Below, one piece after another: positions 1 to 8,069 of a stretch of 64,000 bases of DNA. Each line of letters opens with the position of its first letter. Positions within the stretch are counted from its first letter, which is position 1. A program made the translations under genes and the position numbers. The notes below the pieces were generated by a model. It did not search any database, was not told where the DNA came from, and was given only the letters and a program-made list of their open reading frames with translations. Source of the DNA: Ruoffia tabacinasalis (lineage in GTDB: Bacteria; Bacillota; Bacilli; Lactobacillales; Aerococcaceae); assembly GCF_042652985.1 (NCBI RefSeq), contig NZ_JBHSHQ010000004.1, forward strand, positions 1 through 64,000, written 5' to 3'.

Positions 1-37
1 GGAGCGGACGAGTACTAATCGGTCGAGGACTTAACCA
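1..37 (+). rRNA. rrl: 23S ribosomal RNA, 3' end (partial)
   Basis: The first bases match the conserved 3' end of bacterial 23S rRNA: the stretch around 11-37 has the ACTAATCGGTCGAGGACTTA element that closes the molecule. The rest lies upstream of the window. The 5S gene follows after about 87 bases with no tRNA between them. The exact 3' end is within a few bases. Confidence 0.93.
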
Positions 38-124
38 CGAACCAATTCAGGTTTAGCAGGTAAGAAAATACACAGTTGATATTCAGTTTTGAGTGATCTA
101 AGTAGATTACTTATATAGAGACAA

Positions 125-243
125 TGTGTGGTGATGGTAGCAAGAAGGATACACCTGTTCCCATGCCGAACACAGCAGTTAAGCTTCTTAGCGCCGATGG
201 TAGTTGGACCTTTGGTCCTGTGAGAGTAGGTCGTTGCCATGCA
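125..243 (+). rRNA. rrf: 5S ribosomal RNA
   Basis: About 119 bases carry the invariant 5S features: CCATGCCGAACACAG near 161-175, GTTAAGC near 178-184, GCGCCGATGGTAGT near 191-204 and GAGAGTAGG near 222-230. Bases 125-133 can pair with 235-243 as terminal helix I, which sets the ends. It is the last gene of an rRNA operon. Confidence 0.95.
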
Positions 244-254
244 TTGTATAGTTG

Positions 255-287
255 AGAGCAGAATCCCAGTGGTTCTGTTCTTTTTTT
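255..287 (+). terminator. Intrinsic terminator of the rRNA operon
   Basis: A stem formed by 255-263 and 273-281 (AGAGCAGAA with TTCTGTTCT, one G-U pair) is followed by seven T at 281-287, directly after the 5S gene. Confidence 0.85.
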
Positions 288-368
288 GTACAGATTTCTC
301 CTTCTATTATATTGGTCAGATGATATAATATAATTAACATCAGTAGTTGATTTGTGGAGGTGACTGAA

Positions 369-1529
369 TTGAACCAACAACTAAAGGAAAAGATTAAGTT
401 AAAAGCTGAAGAACTCGGTATTGATAAAATTGGGTTTACACATGCGGAGCCATTTTATACTTTAGAGGATCGCTTGAAGAAACAACGAGCGGCGGGGCAT
501 AATTCTGGCTTTGAACATAAGAACATTGAAGAAAGAATTTATCCTGAGAAGATTTTTGAACAGCCAAAGTCAATTATTGCGATTGCTTTAGCGTATCCCT
601 CTCGCATGAAGAAACCACGGTCGGAGAAAGGTAAACCTAGAGGTGAGTTTGCGCGTGCGTCGTGGGGAACGGATTACCATCATATTCTCAATGATCGAAT
701 GAATAAACTCATTGCCTACATTAAAGAGGCTGCAGACGAGGAGAATATCGGCTCTGTTGATTTTAAACCAATGGTGGATACTGGAGAACTCGTTGACGTT
801 GCGGTCGCTCAACGGGCAGGTCTTGGCTTTATAGGACGTAATGGCTTGTTGATTACTGAGGAGTTTGGATCCTTTGTATATTTAGGTGAAATCATTACGA
901 ATATTAATTTTGAAGCGGATGAAGAGGTGCCTTTTGGTTGTGGCGATTGCATGAAATGTATTGATGCGTGCCCTACAGGAGCTTTACTCGGAGACGGACG
1001 TATTAATGCCCAAGTGTGTCTCTCTTATCAAACACAGACTAAGGGTTATATGCCAGAAGAATTCCGGAAGAAGATGGGTCGCGTCATTTATGGGTGTGAT
1101 ATTTGCCAGGTTGTTTGTCCTTACAACCGTGGGATCAATACGCAACACCATGAAGAAATGGAACCTGATCCAGAACTAACAAATCCAGTACTTGAACCCT
1201 TATTGGATATATCAAACCGTGAATTTAAAGAGAGCTTTGGCAAAATGGCCGGATCATGGCGTGGTAAGAAACCACTTCAGAGAAATGCGATTATCGCTTT
1301 AGCGAATTACCGTGAAAAGTCTGCCATTCCTAAGTTACTGCAAGTCATTGAAACAGATCCTCGTCCAATGATTCGTGGGACGGCTGCGTGGGCAATTGCT
1401 AAGATAACTGAAGAGTCACCGAATCAAGAATTAATATTGTTCTTAGAGGAGATGCGTGAAAAGGAAGATGAAGCAGAAACAATTGCAGAATTTAATAAAG
1501 CGTTAGATATACTTAGAACAAATATGTAA
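369..1529 (+). CDS. queG: Epoxyqueuosine reductase QueG
   Basis: Catalyses the last step of queuosine synthesis: cobalamin-dependent reduction of epoxyqueuosine to queuosine in the wobble base of certain tRNAs. The protein has two 4Fe-4S motifs, CGDCMKCIDACP and CDICQVVCPYN, after an N-terminal cobalamin-binding region, and a C-terminal HEAT-like tail. At about 386 residues it has the usual Bacillus-type length. I chose TTG at 369 because GGAGGTG at 356-362 sits six bases upstream; a GTG at 354 overlaps that ribosome binding site. Its B12 need fits the B12 uptake genes near 36 kb. The gene is a single unit closed by a terminator. Confidence 0.94.
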   Translation: MNQQLKEKIKLKAEELGIDKIGFTHAEPFYTLEDRLKKQRAAGHNSGFEHKNIEERIYPEKIFEQPKSIIAIALAYPSRMKKPRSEKGKPRGEFARASWGTDYHHILNDRMNKLIAYIKEAADEENIGSVDFKPMVDTGELVDVAVAQRAGLGFIGRNGLLITEEFGSFVYLGEIITNINFEADEEVPFGCGDCMKCIDACPTGALLGDGRINAQVCLSYQTQTKGYMPEEFRKKMGRVIYGCDICQVVCPYNRGINTQHHEEMEPDPELTNPVLEPLLDISNREFKESFGKMAGSWRGKKPLQRNAIIALANYREKSAIPKLLQVIETDPRPMIRGTAAWAIAKITEESPNQELILFLEEMREKEDEAETIAEFNKALDILRTNM

Positions 1530-1535
1530 GCCATG

Positions 1536-1572
1536 AAGATACATCTTTCAATCAGTGAGATGTATCTTTATT
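1536..1572 (+). terminator. Terminator after queG
   Basis: AGATACATCT at 1537-1546 pairs with AGATGTATCT at 1558-1567 (10 bp), then a short T-rich tail. It separates queG from the next gene. Confidence 0.6.
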
Positions 1573-1599
1573 ATTATAATGAAATGGAAGGGGTTACAC

Positions 1600-2223
1600 T
1601 TGGAAAAGCAGTCACTTTTTATATCTATGTTATATTTACTATTAAGTATCGTAATAATGGGTTTAGGCATTAATTTAGTTGCTCATGCTAATTTAGGTAC
1701 ATCTGCGCTCACATCAATTCCTTTAGTGATGAATGAGCTTGTCCCACTATCTTTTGGGGAATTGACTATGATTTTTAATATTATATTGGTTATTTTTCAA
1801 ATTATTTTATTTGGTAAGGGGTTTCCTTTGTTGCAGTATTTTCAATTAGTGGTGTCAATTGTCTTAGGAGTCTCGGTTGATTTTTGGGGACCGATGATTC
1901 AGTATCTTGAGTTAAATCACTTTCTATGGCAACTTATTGCAGTTGTTATAGGTTGCTTTATTATCGCTTTGAGTATTACGATACAATTGAAAGCAGATTT
2001 AGTGAATAATCCCGGTGAAGGAATTGTAAAGGCGATTGCATTACGCTTTAATACTGAATTTAGTAAAGTGAAGGTACCGTTAGATTTAGCTTATGTTTTA
2101 ATTGCAGTGATTTTATCTTGGTTTACCTTAGGTCGAATTGTGGGTGTGGGTATTGGTACGCTCGTATCTGCCGTTTTAGTCGGATATTTTATGCGAATCA
2201 TTCAAAAGATTAAGGAGTTTTAA
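1600..2223 (+). CDS. YczE/YyaS-type integral membrane protein
   Basis: A roughly 207-residue polytopic protein with about five or six hydrophobic segments. An early glycine-rich segment carries the Asn-Leu-Gly-Thr-Ser motif typical of YczE/YyaS/YitT-like proteins, whose role is poorly defined. The start is TTG at 1600, preceded by GGAAGGGG at 1587-1594; an upstream ATG at 1555 lies in the queG terminator and is unlikely. The stop lies two bases before the next ATG, so the two genes probably form an operon. No substrate can be inferred. Confidence 0.72.
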   Translation: MEKQSLFISMLYLLLSIVIMGLGINLVAHANLGTSALTSIPLVMNELVPLSFGELTMIFNIILVIFQIILFGKGFPLLQYFQLVVSIVLGVSVDFWGPMIQYLELNHFLWQLIAVVIGCFIIALSITIQLKADLVNNPGEGIVKAIALRFNTEFSKVKVPLDLAYVLIAVILSWFTLGRIVGVGIGTLVSAVLVGYFMRIIQKIKEF

Positions 2224-2224
2224 A

Positions 2225-3223
2225 ATGTTAAAAGGATTATATGTCATGTCACCCAATGTCTTTGAAAATGTTTATAGTCAAGAGTCACAGAAGAAAATTT
2301 CTGAATATTGTGAGATTTTGGCACCAGTTATGTCTAAAGGTGAATTGTTAGAAAATACTGAAATATTAAAAGATGTGGATGTGATTTTTTCTAGTTGGGG
2401 TGCACCTTTATTTGATGAGACTTTATTAGATGCAGCGCCTAATTTAAAAGTTGTATTTTACGGTGCGGGTACGTTGAAGCATGTCTTAACTGATGCGTTT
2501 TGGCAACGTGATATTCAAGTGACCACTGCGAATGTGGCTAACGCTATTCCAGTGGCTGAGTACACTTTAGCGGGTATTTTATTTTCGTTAAAAAATGTTT
2601 GGCGTTTTATTGAGAAAGTGAAAAGAGAACGCACGTATGAATTGGCAGTATTTGAGCCAGTGGTTGGTAATTACAAAGCTACGGTTGGGATTATTTCGAT
2701 GAGTCAGGTCGGCCGGATGGTTGTGGAGCATTTAAAGCGTTTTGATGTGAATATGATTGGTTATGATCCTTTTGTATCGGATGAGGAATTTGACAAGCTT
2801 AGGGTGCGTCAAGTGAGCTTGGATGAATTGTTCAAAGAAGCGGATGTCGTTTCTTTACATGCGCCATTGTTGCCGGATACGGAGGGGATGATTCAAAAAG
2901 AACACTTCCAATCGATGAAAGAGAACGCGACCTTTATTAATACAGCCCGGGGTGCGATTGTAGATGAGCAGGCGATGATTGATGTATTGCAGGAACGATT
3001 GGACCTGACAGCCTTACTCGATGTCACAAGTCCAGAACCGCCCGAAGCCGATTCACTTTTATATGATTTGCCTAACGTTGTTCTGACCCCTCATATAGCC
3101 GGAAGTGCCGGGAATGAACAGGCCCGTTTAGGTAGTTTTATGGTGGAGGAGTTGGAACGTTTTGTAAAAGGTGAGGAACTGAAGTATAGCGTAAGTCAGG
3201 AACAATTTAAGCGCATGGCTTAA
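2225..3223 (+). CDS. D-2-hydroxyacid dehydrogenase (NAD-dependent) family protein
   Basis: 332 residues with the layout of D-isomer 2-hydroxyacid dehydrogenases: an N-terminal catalytic half and a central NAD-binding Rossmann domain around residues 110-290. The catalytic signature NTARGAIVDE and the late TPHIAGS motif, with the active histidine, are present. The nucleotide loop reads GIISMSQVG instead of the classical GxGxxG, so cofactor binding may be atypical. Its RBS (AAGGAG) lies in the last codons of the upstream membrane protein, indicating translational coupling. The family includes phosphoglycerate, lactate and glyoxylate-type enzymes; the substrate is not identifiable here. Confidence 0.85.
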   Translation: MLKGLYVMSPNVFENVYSQESQKKISEYCEILAPVMSKGELLENTEILKDVDVIFSSWGAPLFDETLLDAAPNLKVVFYGAGTLKHVLTDAFWQRDIQVTTANVANAIPVAEYTLAGILFSLKNVWRFIEKVKRERTYELAVFEPVVGNYKATVGIISMSQVGRMVVEHLKRFDVNMIGYDPFVSDEEFDKLRVRQVSLDELFKEADVVSLHAPLLPDTEGMIQKEHFQSMKENATFINTARGAIVDEQAMIDVLQERLDLTALLDVTSPEPPEADSLLYDLPNVVLTPHIAGSAGNEQARLGSFMVEELERFVKGEELKYSVSQEQFKRMA

Positions 3224-3240
3224 AGATAGATGCACTCCAG

Positions 3241-3270
3241 TTTACCTCATGTAGGAGGATATGGTATAGT
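3241..3270 (+). promoter_or_regulatory. Candidate sigma-A promoter of the C26 hydrolase gene
   Basis: TTTACC (3241-3246), 18-base spacer, TATAGT (3265-3270), about 65 bases before the ATG at 3335. Confidence 0.4.
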
Positions 3271-3334
3271 GATGATTAAAATAAAATGTGAATGAGATGT
3301 GTTTTGAGCACGTCACATGATTTGGAGGAGCCTT

Positions 3335-4072
3335 ATGACAAAACCAATTATTGGCATAACAAGTGATACGAGTTTTCTTGAAAGAACAGATGAGTATCGA
3401 GGATTAGAGATTAACTATTCTCAGAAAGTTTTTTCAGATGCTATTTTCCAAGCGGGAGGGATTCCTTATATGATTCCGATGAACGCTGGCGAATATGTAG
3501 AGGATGTTATGAGTGTGATTGATGGTTTGATTCTGATTGGCGGACATGATGTGTCTCCTTTAGTATACAAGCAAGAACCGAGAAAAAAGATTGGAACAAT
3601 AAAGCCAGATCGTGATACGAATGATGCTGTCTTATTTCAAGGTGCGGTTGAAAAAGGAATTCCTGTCTTAGGTGTTTGTCGCGGGCTACAGTTAATTAAT
3701 GCTTTATTAGGTGGGTCCTTACATCAAGATTTATCTGAGTACGAAGGAATTTCGATTCAGCATGATCAAAAAGCCAAACCAGAATATATGACACACTCAA
3801 TTAGCGTAGACCAAGATTCATATACATCCCGTCTCGTGGATGATCAAAGTTTAGTTAATTCAATTCATCATCAAATTGTGAATGAATTAGCGCCAGGTCT
3901 GAAAGCTTCAGCATGGAGTCAGGATAAGGTCATTGAAGCTTTTGAAAGTACTGAAGATATTCCATTAATTATCGGTGTGCAGTGGCACCCGGAAGTGCTG
4001 TTTGAAAGGGATCCAGCCCACTTAAGAGCTTTTAGTGATTTAGTTCAACGAGCAGAAAATTTAAAAAACTAA
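3335..4072 (+). CDS. Gamma-glutamyl-gamma-aminobutyrate hydrolase family protein (peptidase C26)
   Basis: 245 residues with the class I glutamine amidotransferase fold. The nucleophile elbow is GVCRGLQ, and the catalytic His-Glu pair is in QWHPE near the C terminus. PuuD-like members cleave gamma-glutamyl amides such as gamma-glutamyl-GABA, and many Firmicute homologues are unassigned. The start is ATG at 3335 with GGAGGAG at 3323-3329; an in-frame ATG at 3317 overlaps that site and is rejected. The gene appears to be transcribed alone. Confidence 0.85.
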   Translation: MTKPIIGITSDTSFLERTDEYRGLEINYSQKVFSDAIFQAGGIPYMIPMNAGEYVEDVMSVIDGLILIGGHDVSPLVYKQEPRKKIGTIKPDRDTNDAVLFQGAVEKGIPVLGVCRGLQLINALLGGSLHQDLSEYEGISIQHDQKAKPEYMTHSISVDQDSYTSRLVDDQSLVNSIHHQIVNELAPGLKASAWSQDKVIEAFESTEDIPLIIGVQWHPEVLFERDPAHLRAFSDLVQRAENLKN

Positions 4073-4111
4073 TGTTTTGTTAAAATATTATGTGAAAAAT
4101 TAAAAAATGGT

Positions 4112-4140
4112 TTGACAATTTTATATTTCCACGTTAGAAT
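4112..4140 (+). promoter_or_regulatory. Sigma-A promoter of the T-box operon
   Basis: TTGACA at 4112-4117, 17-base spacer, TAGAAT at 4135-4140. Close to consensus and just upstream of the T-box leader. Confidence 0.8.
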
Positions 4141-4159
4141 GACACTAGATTAATAAATA

Positions 4160-4437
4160 AAAGCTATGAAGATACAAGTAACTTATGAGAGAATTTTTAA
4201 AGAGAGTCCGGTTGCTGAGAACGGATAAGATTTGTATAAGTGAAATCAAAGTCGGAGCATCTGTAGAGTTTACGCTTTGCAGGCGGGAGCAACCGTTATA
4301 TTGCCCAGCATCGTTAAAGTTTTTAACCGTGCTATTGGAGTTGTTATTTGTAAAAGTAACATAAATTAGGGTGGAATCACGATTACTACGTCCCTTTGTC
4401 TAACAGTTTGTTTGTTGGGCAAAGGGGCGTTTTTTAT
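4160..4437 (+). promoter_or_regulatory. T-box leader riboswitch (probable Ile specifier)
   Basis: The leader has the T-box sequence AGGGTGGAATCACG (about 4370-4383) followed by CGTCCCTTTG, which can form either the antiterminator or the terminator. Stem I is visible: an AGTA loop-E element near 4178, a CTTAT/ATAAG helix, a GGTTGCTGAGAA distal part near 4210 and GGAGC near 4254. In the specifier loop the sequence is GTGAA-ATC-A, giving codon ATC (4245-4247) for isoleucine. T-boxes bind uncharged tRNA and allow read-through when that amino acid is short. The position that pairs with the tRNA discriminator base is A, which predicts U73 and does not fit a normal tRNA-Ile, so the specifier call is less certain than the T-box itself. 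Confidence 0.88.
4389..4436 (+). terminator. T-box-controlled terminator
   Basis: CGTCCCTTTGTC (4389-4400) pairs with the GGCAAAGGGGCG region (4418-4429) and is followed by TTTTTT. The 5' arm is shared with the T-box antiterminator. Confidence 0.88.
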
Positions 4438-4454
4438 TATATGGAGGTATAAAC

Positions 4455-5282
4455 ATGGAAAAAGCACAACCCATTTGGAAAGATTATCGTTTACACATCA
4501 TGGTTTTAATTTTCTCAGTTATTGCTGAAGTGATTGGTTCTCAATCAGTTAAGGTAGGTCGTTTCTCATTTACGTTAGCACCATTGATTTTCTCAATGGT
4601 ATTAATGACAGTCTTTTATCTTATTCCAAAACAAAAAATTATTACAGAAAAGAGTTCAAATAATGCATCAGCGATGATGGCATTAGCCGGTGGTTTATTA
4701 ATTGCAAAACTGGGTGTCTCAAGTGGTGCTGCGATTGAAGAAGTAATGCAAGCGGGTATCGCAGTTACTTTACAAAACTTAGGGGAAGGTTTCTCATTCC
4801 TTCTAGGCTTACCACTAGCAATATTATTCGGTATGAAGCGTGAATCTATCGGTATGACTTTCGGGGTCAGTCGTGAAGCGAACGTGGCTTTAATTTCAGA
4901 AAAATACGGTGCACAATCACCAGAGTTTCGTGGTGTTATGACCAACTATATTGTCGGAACAATCTTTGGGGTTGTTGCTGTCAGTTTCTTAATGTCAGTT
5001 TTAGCTGAGATTCCGTATATTTCTCCGATTTCATTATCATTAGCAACTGGAATTGGGTCAGCATCAATGATGGTCGGTGGTTTAGGAACTTTAATTGAAC
5101 GTTTCCCGGATATGGCTACCGAACTCGAAGCGTATGCGGCTATGTCGAATTTAGTGTCATCAGTTATTAATATTTACACAGCGATATTTATTGGTTTACC
5201 GTTAACAGAACGCGCTTATCGTTGGTTTGATAAGTTAAGAATAAAGAAAGAAAAAGGAGCAGAGAATTATGAAGCAAATTAA
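4455..5282 (+). CDS. DUF3100 family integral membrane protein
   Basis: 275 residues with about eight hydrophobic segments and short polar loops, matching the DUF3100 family, whose biochemical role is not established. It begins at ATG 4455 after GGAGG at 4442-4446, right behind the T-box terminator, and overlaps the next small membrane gene by 14 bases. The order T-box, DUF3100, small membrane protein, M20 amidohydrolase suggests a transporter for an amino acid conjugate or peptide that the hydrolase then splits. That role is inferred from context only. Confidence 0.8.
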   Translation: MEKAQPIWKDYRLHIMVLIFSVIAEVIGSQSVKVGRFSFTLAPLIFSMVLMTVFYLIPKQKIITEKSSNNASAMMALAGGLLIAKLGVSSGAAIEEVMQAGIAVTLQNLGEGFSFLLGLPLAILFGMKRESIGMTFGVSREANVALISEKYGAQSPEFRGVMTNYIVGTIFGVVAVSFLMSVLAEIPYISPISLSLATGIGSASMMVGGLGTLIERFPDMATELEAYAAMSNLVSSVINIYTAIFIGLPLTERAYRWFDKLRIKKEKGAENYEAN

Positions 5283-5724
5283 TCTTCAGCTAGTTTTGGA
5301 CTGGCTCATCGTCTTGATCATCTCAGGCGGGATTGCGATTATTGGTAACACGATTGGCTACGGCGCAACTTTTACGGAAAGTTTTCAAGGTATGATTTGG
5401 TTGGTCATTTTCACATTAATTGGCTTTTTACTTAAAGAAATGATTCCGTTTGATTTACCATCTGTAGCTTATATTTCAGCGATTGCGATTTTGGCGTGTT
5501 TACCAGTGTCCCCGATTGCGACAGCGGTCATCACCTCTGTTGAAAAAGTCAGTTTACTTGCTCTATGTACACCTATCTTGGCATATGCTGGTGTGACAAT
5601 TGGAAAAGATTGGCCAGCCTTTAAGAAAATCGGTTATAAAGGTGTCATCGTTTCTTTATTAGTCATTATTGGTACTGTACTTTCATGTGTGGTGTTGGCT
5701 GAGGTATTATTAAGAATTTTCTAG
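5269..5724 (+). CDS. Small membrane partner of the DUF3100 protein
   Basis: 151 residues, almost entirely hydrophobic, with about four membrane segments. The start is ATG 5269, inside the end of the DUF3100 gene, with AAAGGAG just upstream. The overlap and tight spacing (14 bases) to the amidohydrolase gene suggest the two membrane proteins form one complex. I do not recognise a named family with confidence; it may be a second DUF3100-like half. Confidence 0.75.
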   Translation: MKQINLQLVLDWLIVLIISGGIAIIGNTIGYGATFTESFQGMIWLVIFTLIGFLLKEMIPFDLPSVAYISAIAILACLPVSPIATAVITSVEKVSLLALCTPILAYAGVTIGKDWPAFKKIGYKGVIVSLLVIIGTVLSCVVLAEVLLRIF

Positions 5725-5738
5725 AAAGAAGGATATAA

Positions 5739-6938
5739 ATGTCACAATTAAATGCAGTGGAATTAGCAAAAGAAGTCGAAGCGGATATTGTTCAGTGGCG
5801 CCGGGATTTACATCAAATACCTGAACTTGGTTTAGTGTTACCTCAAACCGTTGCTTATGTAAAAAATGTCTTAGCTGGTTTAGGGATTGAGTATGACGCT
5901 TCATATGTGAATGGTAATGGAATTGTTGCTTTGATTCATGGTAAAAAAGCTGAATTAAATAGCGATAAAGTCTTAGCTTTTCGTGCGGATATGGATGGGC
6001 TGCCGATTAACGAAGCGACAGGCTTAGCTTTTAGCTCACTCAATCAAAATATGCATGCCTGCGGACATGATGGGCACACAGCAATGCTACTTGGAGCTGC
6101 TAAAATTCTCCAAGAAAATCGCGACCAATTTGTGGGAACAATTAAATTAATTTTCCAACCTGGAGAAGAATATCCTGGTGGGGCGGAGCCGATGATTCAA
6201 GAGGGGGCAATGTTGAACCCTAAAGTAACACGGGTAATGGGCTTTCACCAAGGACAAATTGATCCCAAAGTTCCGAAAGGGACTATTGCTTACAAAGAAG
6301 GACCTATCATGGCATCTATGGACCGCTTCTTGATCGAAGTAAACGGGAAAGGCTATCACGGCGCTTACCCTGAGGAGTCTCAAGATCCGATTGCTGCTGC
6401 AGGTCAACTGATTAATGCCTTACAAACTATTAAGAGTCGTAATATAAAAGCAGTCAACCCAGCAGTCGTCTCAATTACTCGTGTCCAAGGTGGCTTCAAC
6501 CAAAATATTATTCCGGATAAGGTTGAACTTGAAGGAACTGTTCGTGCATTAAATGATGAAACACGAGAGTTTATTCATAAGAAAATTGAACAAATTGCGC
6601 ACGGAATTGGTGCAGCTCTGGATGTAGAATGTGTCGTGACCTACGACTATAAATATCCACCTGTGACGAATGACGAGCAAGTGACAACAGAAGTAGTGAA
6701 CTCGCTGGAAGAAATTTTCCCCGGTCAATTAGTTGAAGTAGAAGAGCCTTTGATGGGCGGGGAAGACTATGCTTATTATCTATATGAAGCTCCCGGGACT
6801 TTCCTCTTTTTATCAAATCCATCTGATATTGAAGGCCAGTTCCACGGACATCACCACGCGAAATTTGATGTGGACGAATCACTATTCTATATGGCGACAG
6901 CGTCGTTTGTGAAAGTAGCGTTGGATTATTTAAATTAA
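5739..6938 (+). CDS. M20D amidohydrolase (N-acyl amino acid / peptide hydrolase)
   Basis: 399 residues with the M20D pattern: the HACGHDGHTAM metal-binding block, an acidic EEYPGGAEPM block, a lid region in the middle and a C-terminal GGEDYAYYL metal site. Such enzymes release amino acids from N-acyl, hippurate-like or dipeptide substrates using two metal ions. The RBS is GAAGGA before ATG 5739. It is the last gene of the T-box operon and is closed by a terminator. With a probable Ile-responsive leader, the likely product is a branched-chain amino acid, though the exact substrate is unknown. Confidence 0.88.
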   Translation: MSQLNAVELAKEVEADIVQWRRDLHQIPELGLVLPQTVAYVKNVLAGLGIEYDASYVNGNGIVALIHGKKAELNSDKVLAFRADMDGLPINEATGLAFSSLNQNMHACGHDGHTAMLLGAAKILQENRDQFVGTIKLIFQPGEEYPGGAEPMIQEGAMLNPKVTRVMGFHQGQIDPKVPKGTIAYKEGPIMASMDRFLIEVNGKGYHGAYPEESQDPIAAAGQLINALQTIKSRNIKAVNPAVVSITRVQGGFNQNIIPDKVELEGTVRALNDETREFIHKKIEQIAHGIGAALDVECVVTYDYKYPPVTNDEQVTTEVVNSLEEIFPGQLVEVEEPLMGGEDYAYYLYEAPGTFLFLSNPSDIEGQFHGHHHAKFDVDESLFYMATASFVKVALDYLN

Positions 6939-6948
6939 AATGTATATA

Positions 6949-6979
6949 AACGGCTAACCGAATTTGGTTGGCCGTTTTG
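6949..6979 (+). terminator. Terminator of the T-box operon
   Basis: ACGGCTAACC (6950-6959) pairs with GGTTGGCCGT (6966-6975), followed by TTTTGTT. Confidence 0.85.
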
Positions 6980-7006
6980 TTGTGTGAAAATATGTTGAGA
7001 ATGTGT

Positions 7007-7204
7007 GGATTCGCGAGCTCATTTTCCTGAGCTGGCGAATCCGGTCGAACTTCACTAGCTCGCGAATCTGAGCTGGCGAATGCAGTCGAACTATGCTAGC
7101 TCGCGAATCTGAGCTGGCGAATCCCGCCAAACTACGCTAGCTCGCGAATCTGAGCTGGCGAATGCAGCCCAACTTCGCTAGCTCGCAGTCCTGAGCTGGC
7201 GAAT
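7007..7204. repeat. 41-bp intergenic tandem repeat array (family A)
   Basis: The block GAGCTGGCGAAT recurs at 7029, 7070, 7111, 7152 and 7193 (the last copy ends the array), always 41 bases apart. Each unit also contains CTAGCTCGCGAATCT. The left end begins with an inverted copy: GGATTCGCGAGCTC (7007-7020) pairs with GAGCTGGCGAATCC (7029-7042), leaving one mismatch and an 8-base loop. No open frame or known mobile element covers it. Between the terminator at 6949 and the fruR start at 7320 this is the only clear feature. Confidence 0.9.
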
Positions 7205-7319
7205 CCACTTATCACCTCTGTATTTATGATTGAATTTGAATGAATGTAACGTTATTTGAAATAAAATGATTGATTTGTGATTGGTTTTGGTGTATCTTAT
7301 TAGTAAGGAAGTGATGAAA

Positions 7320-8066
7320 ATGCTTACAGAGGAGAGATATCAAGCGATTCGCAAGTTACTTGCGGATAATTCAATTGTGAAGCTACAAGAAATCGTTGAA
7401 GCAACGGAGGCTTCTGAATCCACAGCGAGACGAGATCTATCTCAGTTAGAAGAGTTAGGCGAGTTAGTGAGAGTTCACGGGGGCGCTAAACGCATTTTCT
7501 CAGTAGATACGGAGCCAAGTGTAAAAGAAAAGTCACAGCAATTTATGACTGAAAAGGAACATATAGGAAAGTACGCAGCGACGTTAATAGAAATGAATGA
7601 TTTTATATATATAGACGCCGGAACATCGACACTTTCAATGTTGCCTTTTATCAAAGCGGAAAATATTACAGTTGTGACGAATGGTCTAGAAATTGCGAAT
7701 ATATTAACAGAGATGGATATACAGACGATTTTAGTTGGTGGGTTTATCAAGCCTAAAACACGCGCAATGATTGGAACCGACGCGAAAAATCAATTGAAAC
7801 AGTATCAATTCTCGAAAGCTTTTATGGGGACAAACGGAATTGATATTCAGTACGGTTTTACAACGCCTGATCGTGAGGAGGCGAGTGTTAAGCAGACAGC
7901 TATTCATCAAGCGAATCAAGTTTATGTACTTTCTGATAGTAGTAAGTTTGATAAAATATCATTTTGTCGAATAGTTGAACTGGAAGATGCATTGATTATT
8001 ACAAATACATTGCCAGAACCCGTGAGATTAAAATACGAAAAACATACAAAAGTGAAGGAAGTTTAA
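7320..8066 (+). CDS. fruR: DeoR-family transcriptional regulator of the fructose operon
   Basis: 249 residues. The N terminus has a DeoR-type winged helix with the signature around ESTARRDLSQLEELG; the rest is the DeoR C-terminal sugar-phosphate sensor (DeoRC). It sits directly before fruK and fruA, with a three-base gap to fruK, so it almost certainly represses this operon and is relieved by fructose-1-phosphate. I chose ATG 7320 because AAGGAAG at 7304-7310 is 9 bases upstream; upstream in-frame starts at 7281 and 7314 have no proper site. Confidence 0.9.
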   Translation: MLTEERYQAIRKLLADNSIVKLQEIVEATEASESTARRDLSQLEELGELVRVHGGAKRIFSVDTEPSVKEKSQQFMTEKEHIGKYAATLIEMNDFIYIDAGTSTLSMLPFIKAENITVVTNGLEIANILTEMDIQTILVGGFIKPKTRAMIGTDAKNQLKQYQFSKAFMGTNGIDIQYGFTTPDREEASVKQTAIHQANQVYVLSDSSKFDKISFCRIVELEDALIITNTLPEPVRLKYEKHTKVKEV

Positions 8067-8069
8067 GAA

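Noticed and set aside
31..380. Minus-strand frames over the 23S/5S region
   Set aside because: They cover rRNA and a terminator; no RBS or protein-like composition.
7007..7204. CRISPR array or rRNA-like structure
   Set aside because: Units are near-identical throughout without variable spacers.
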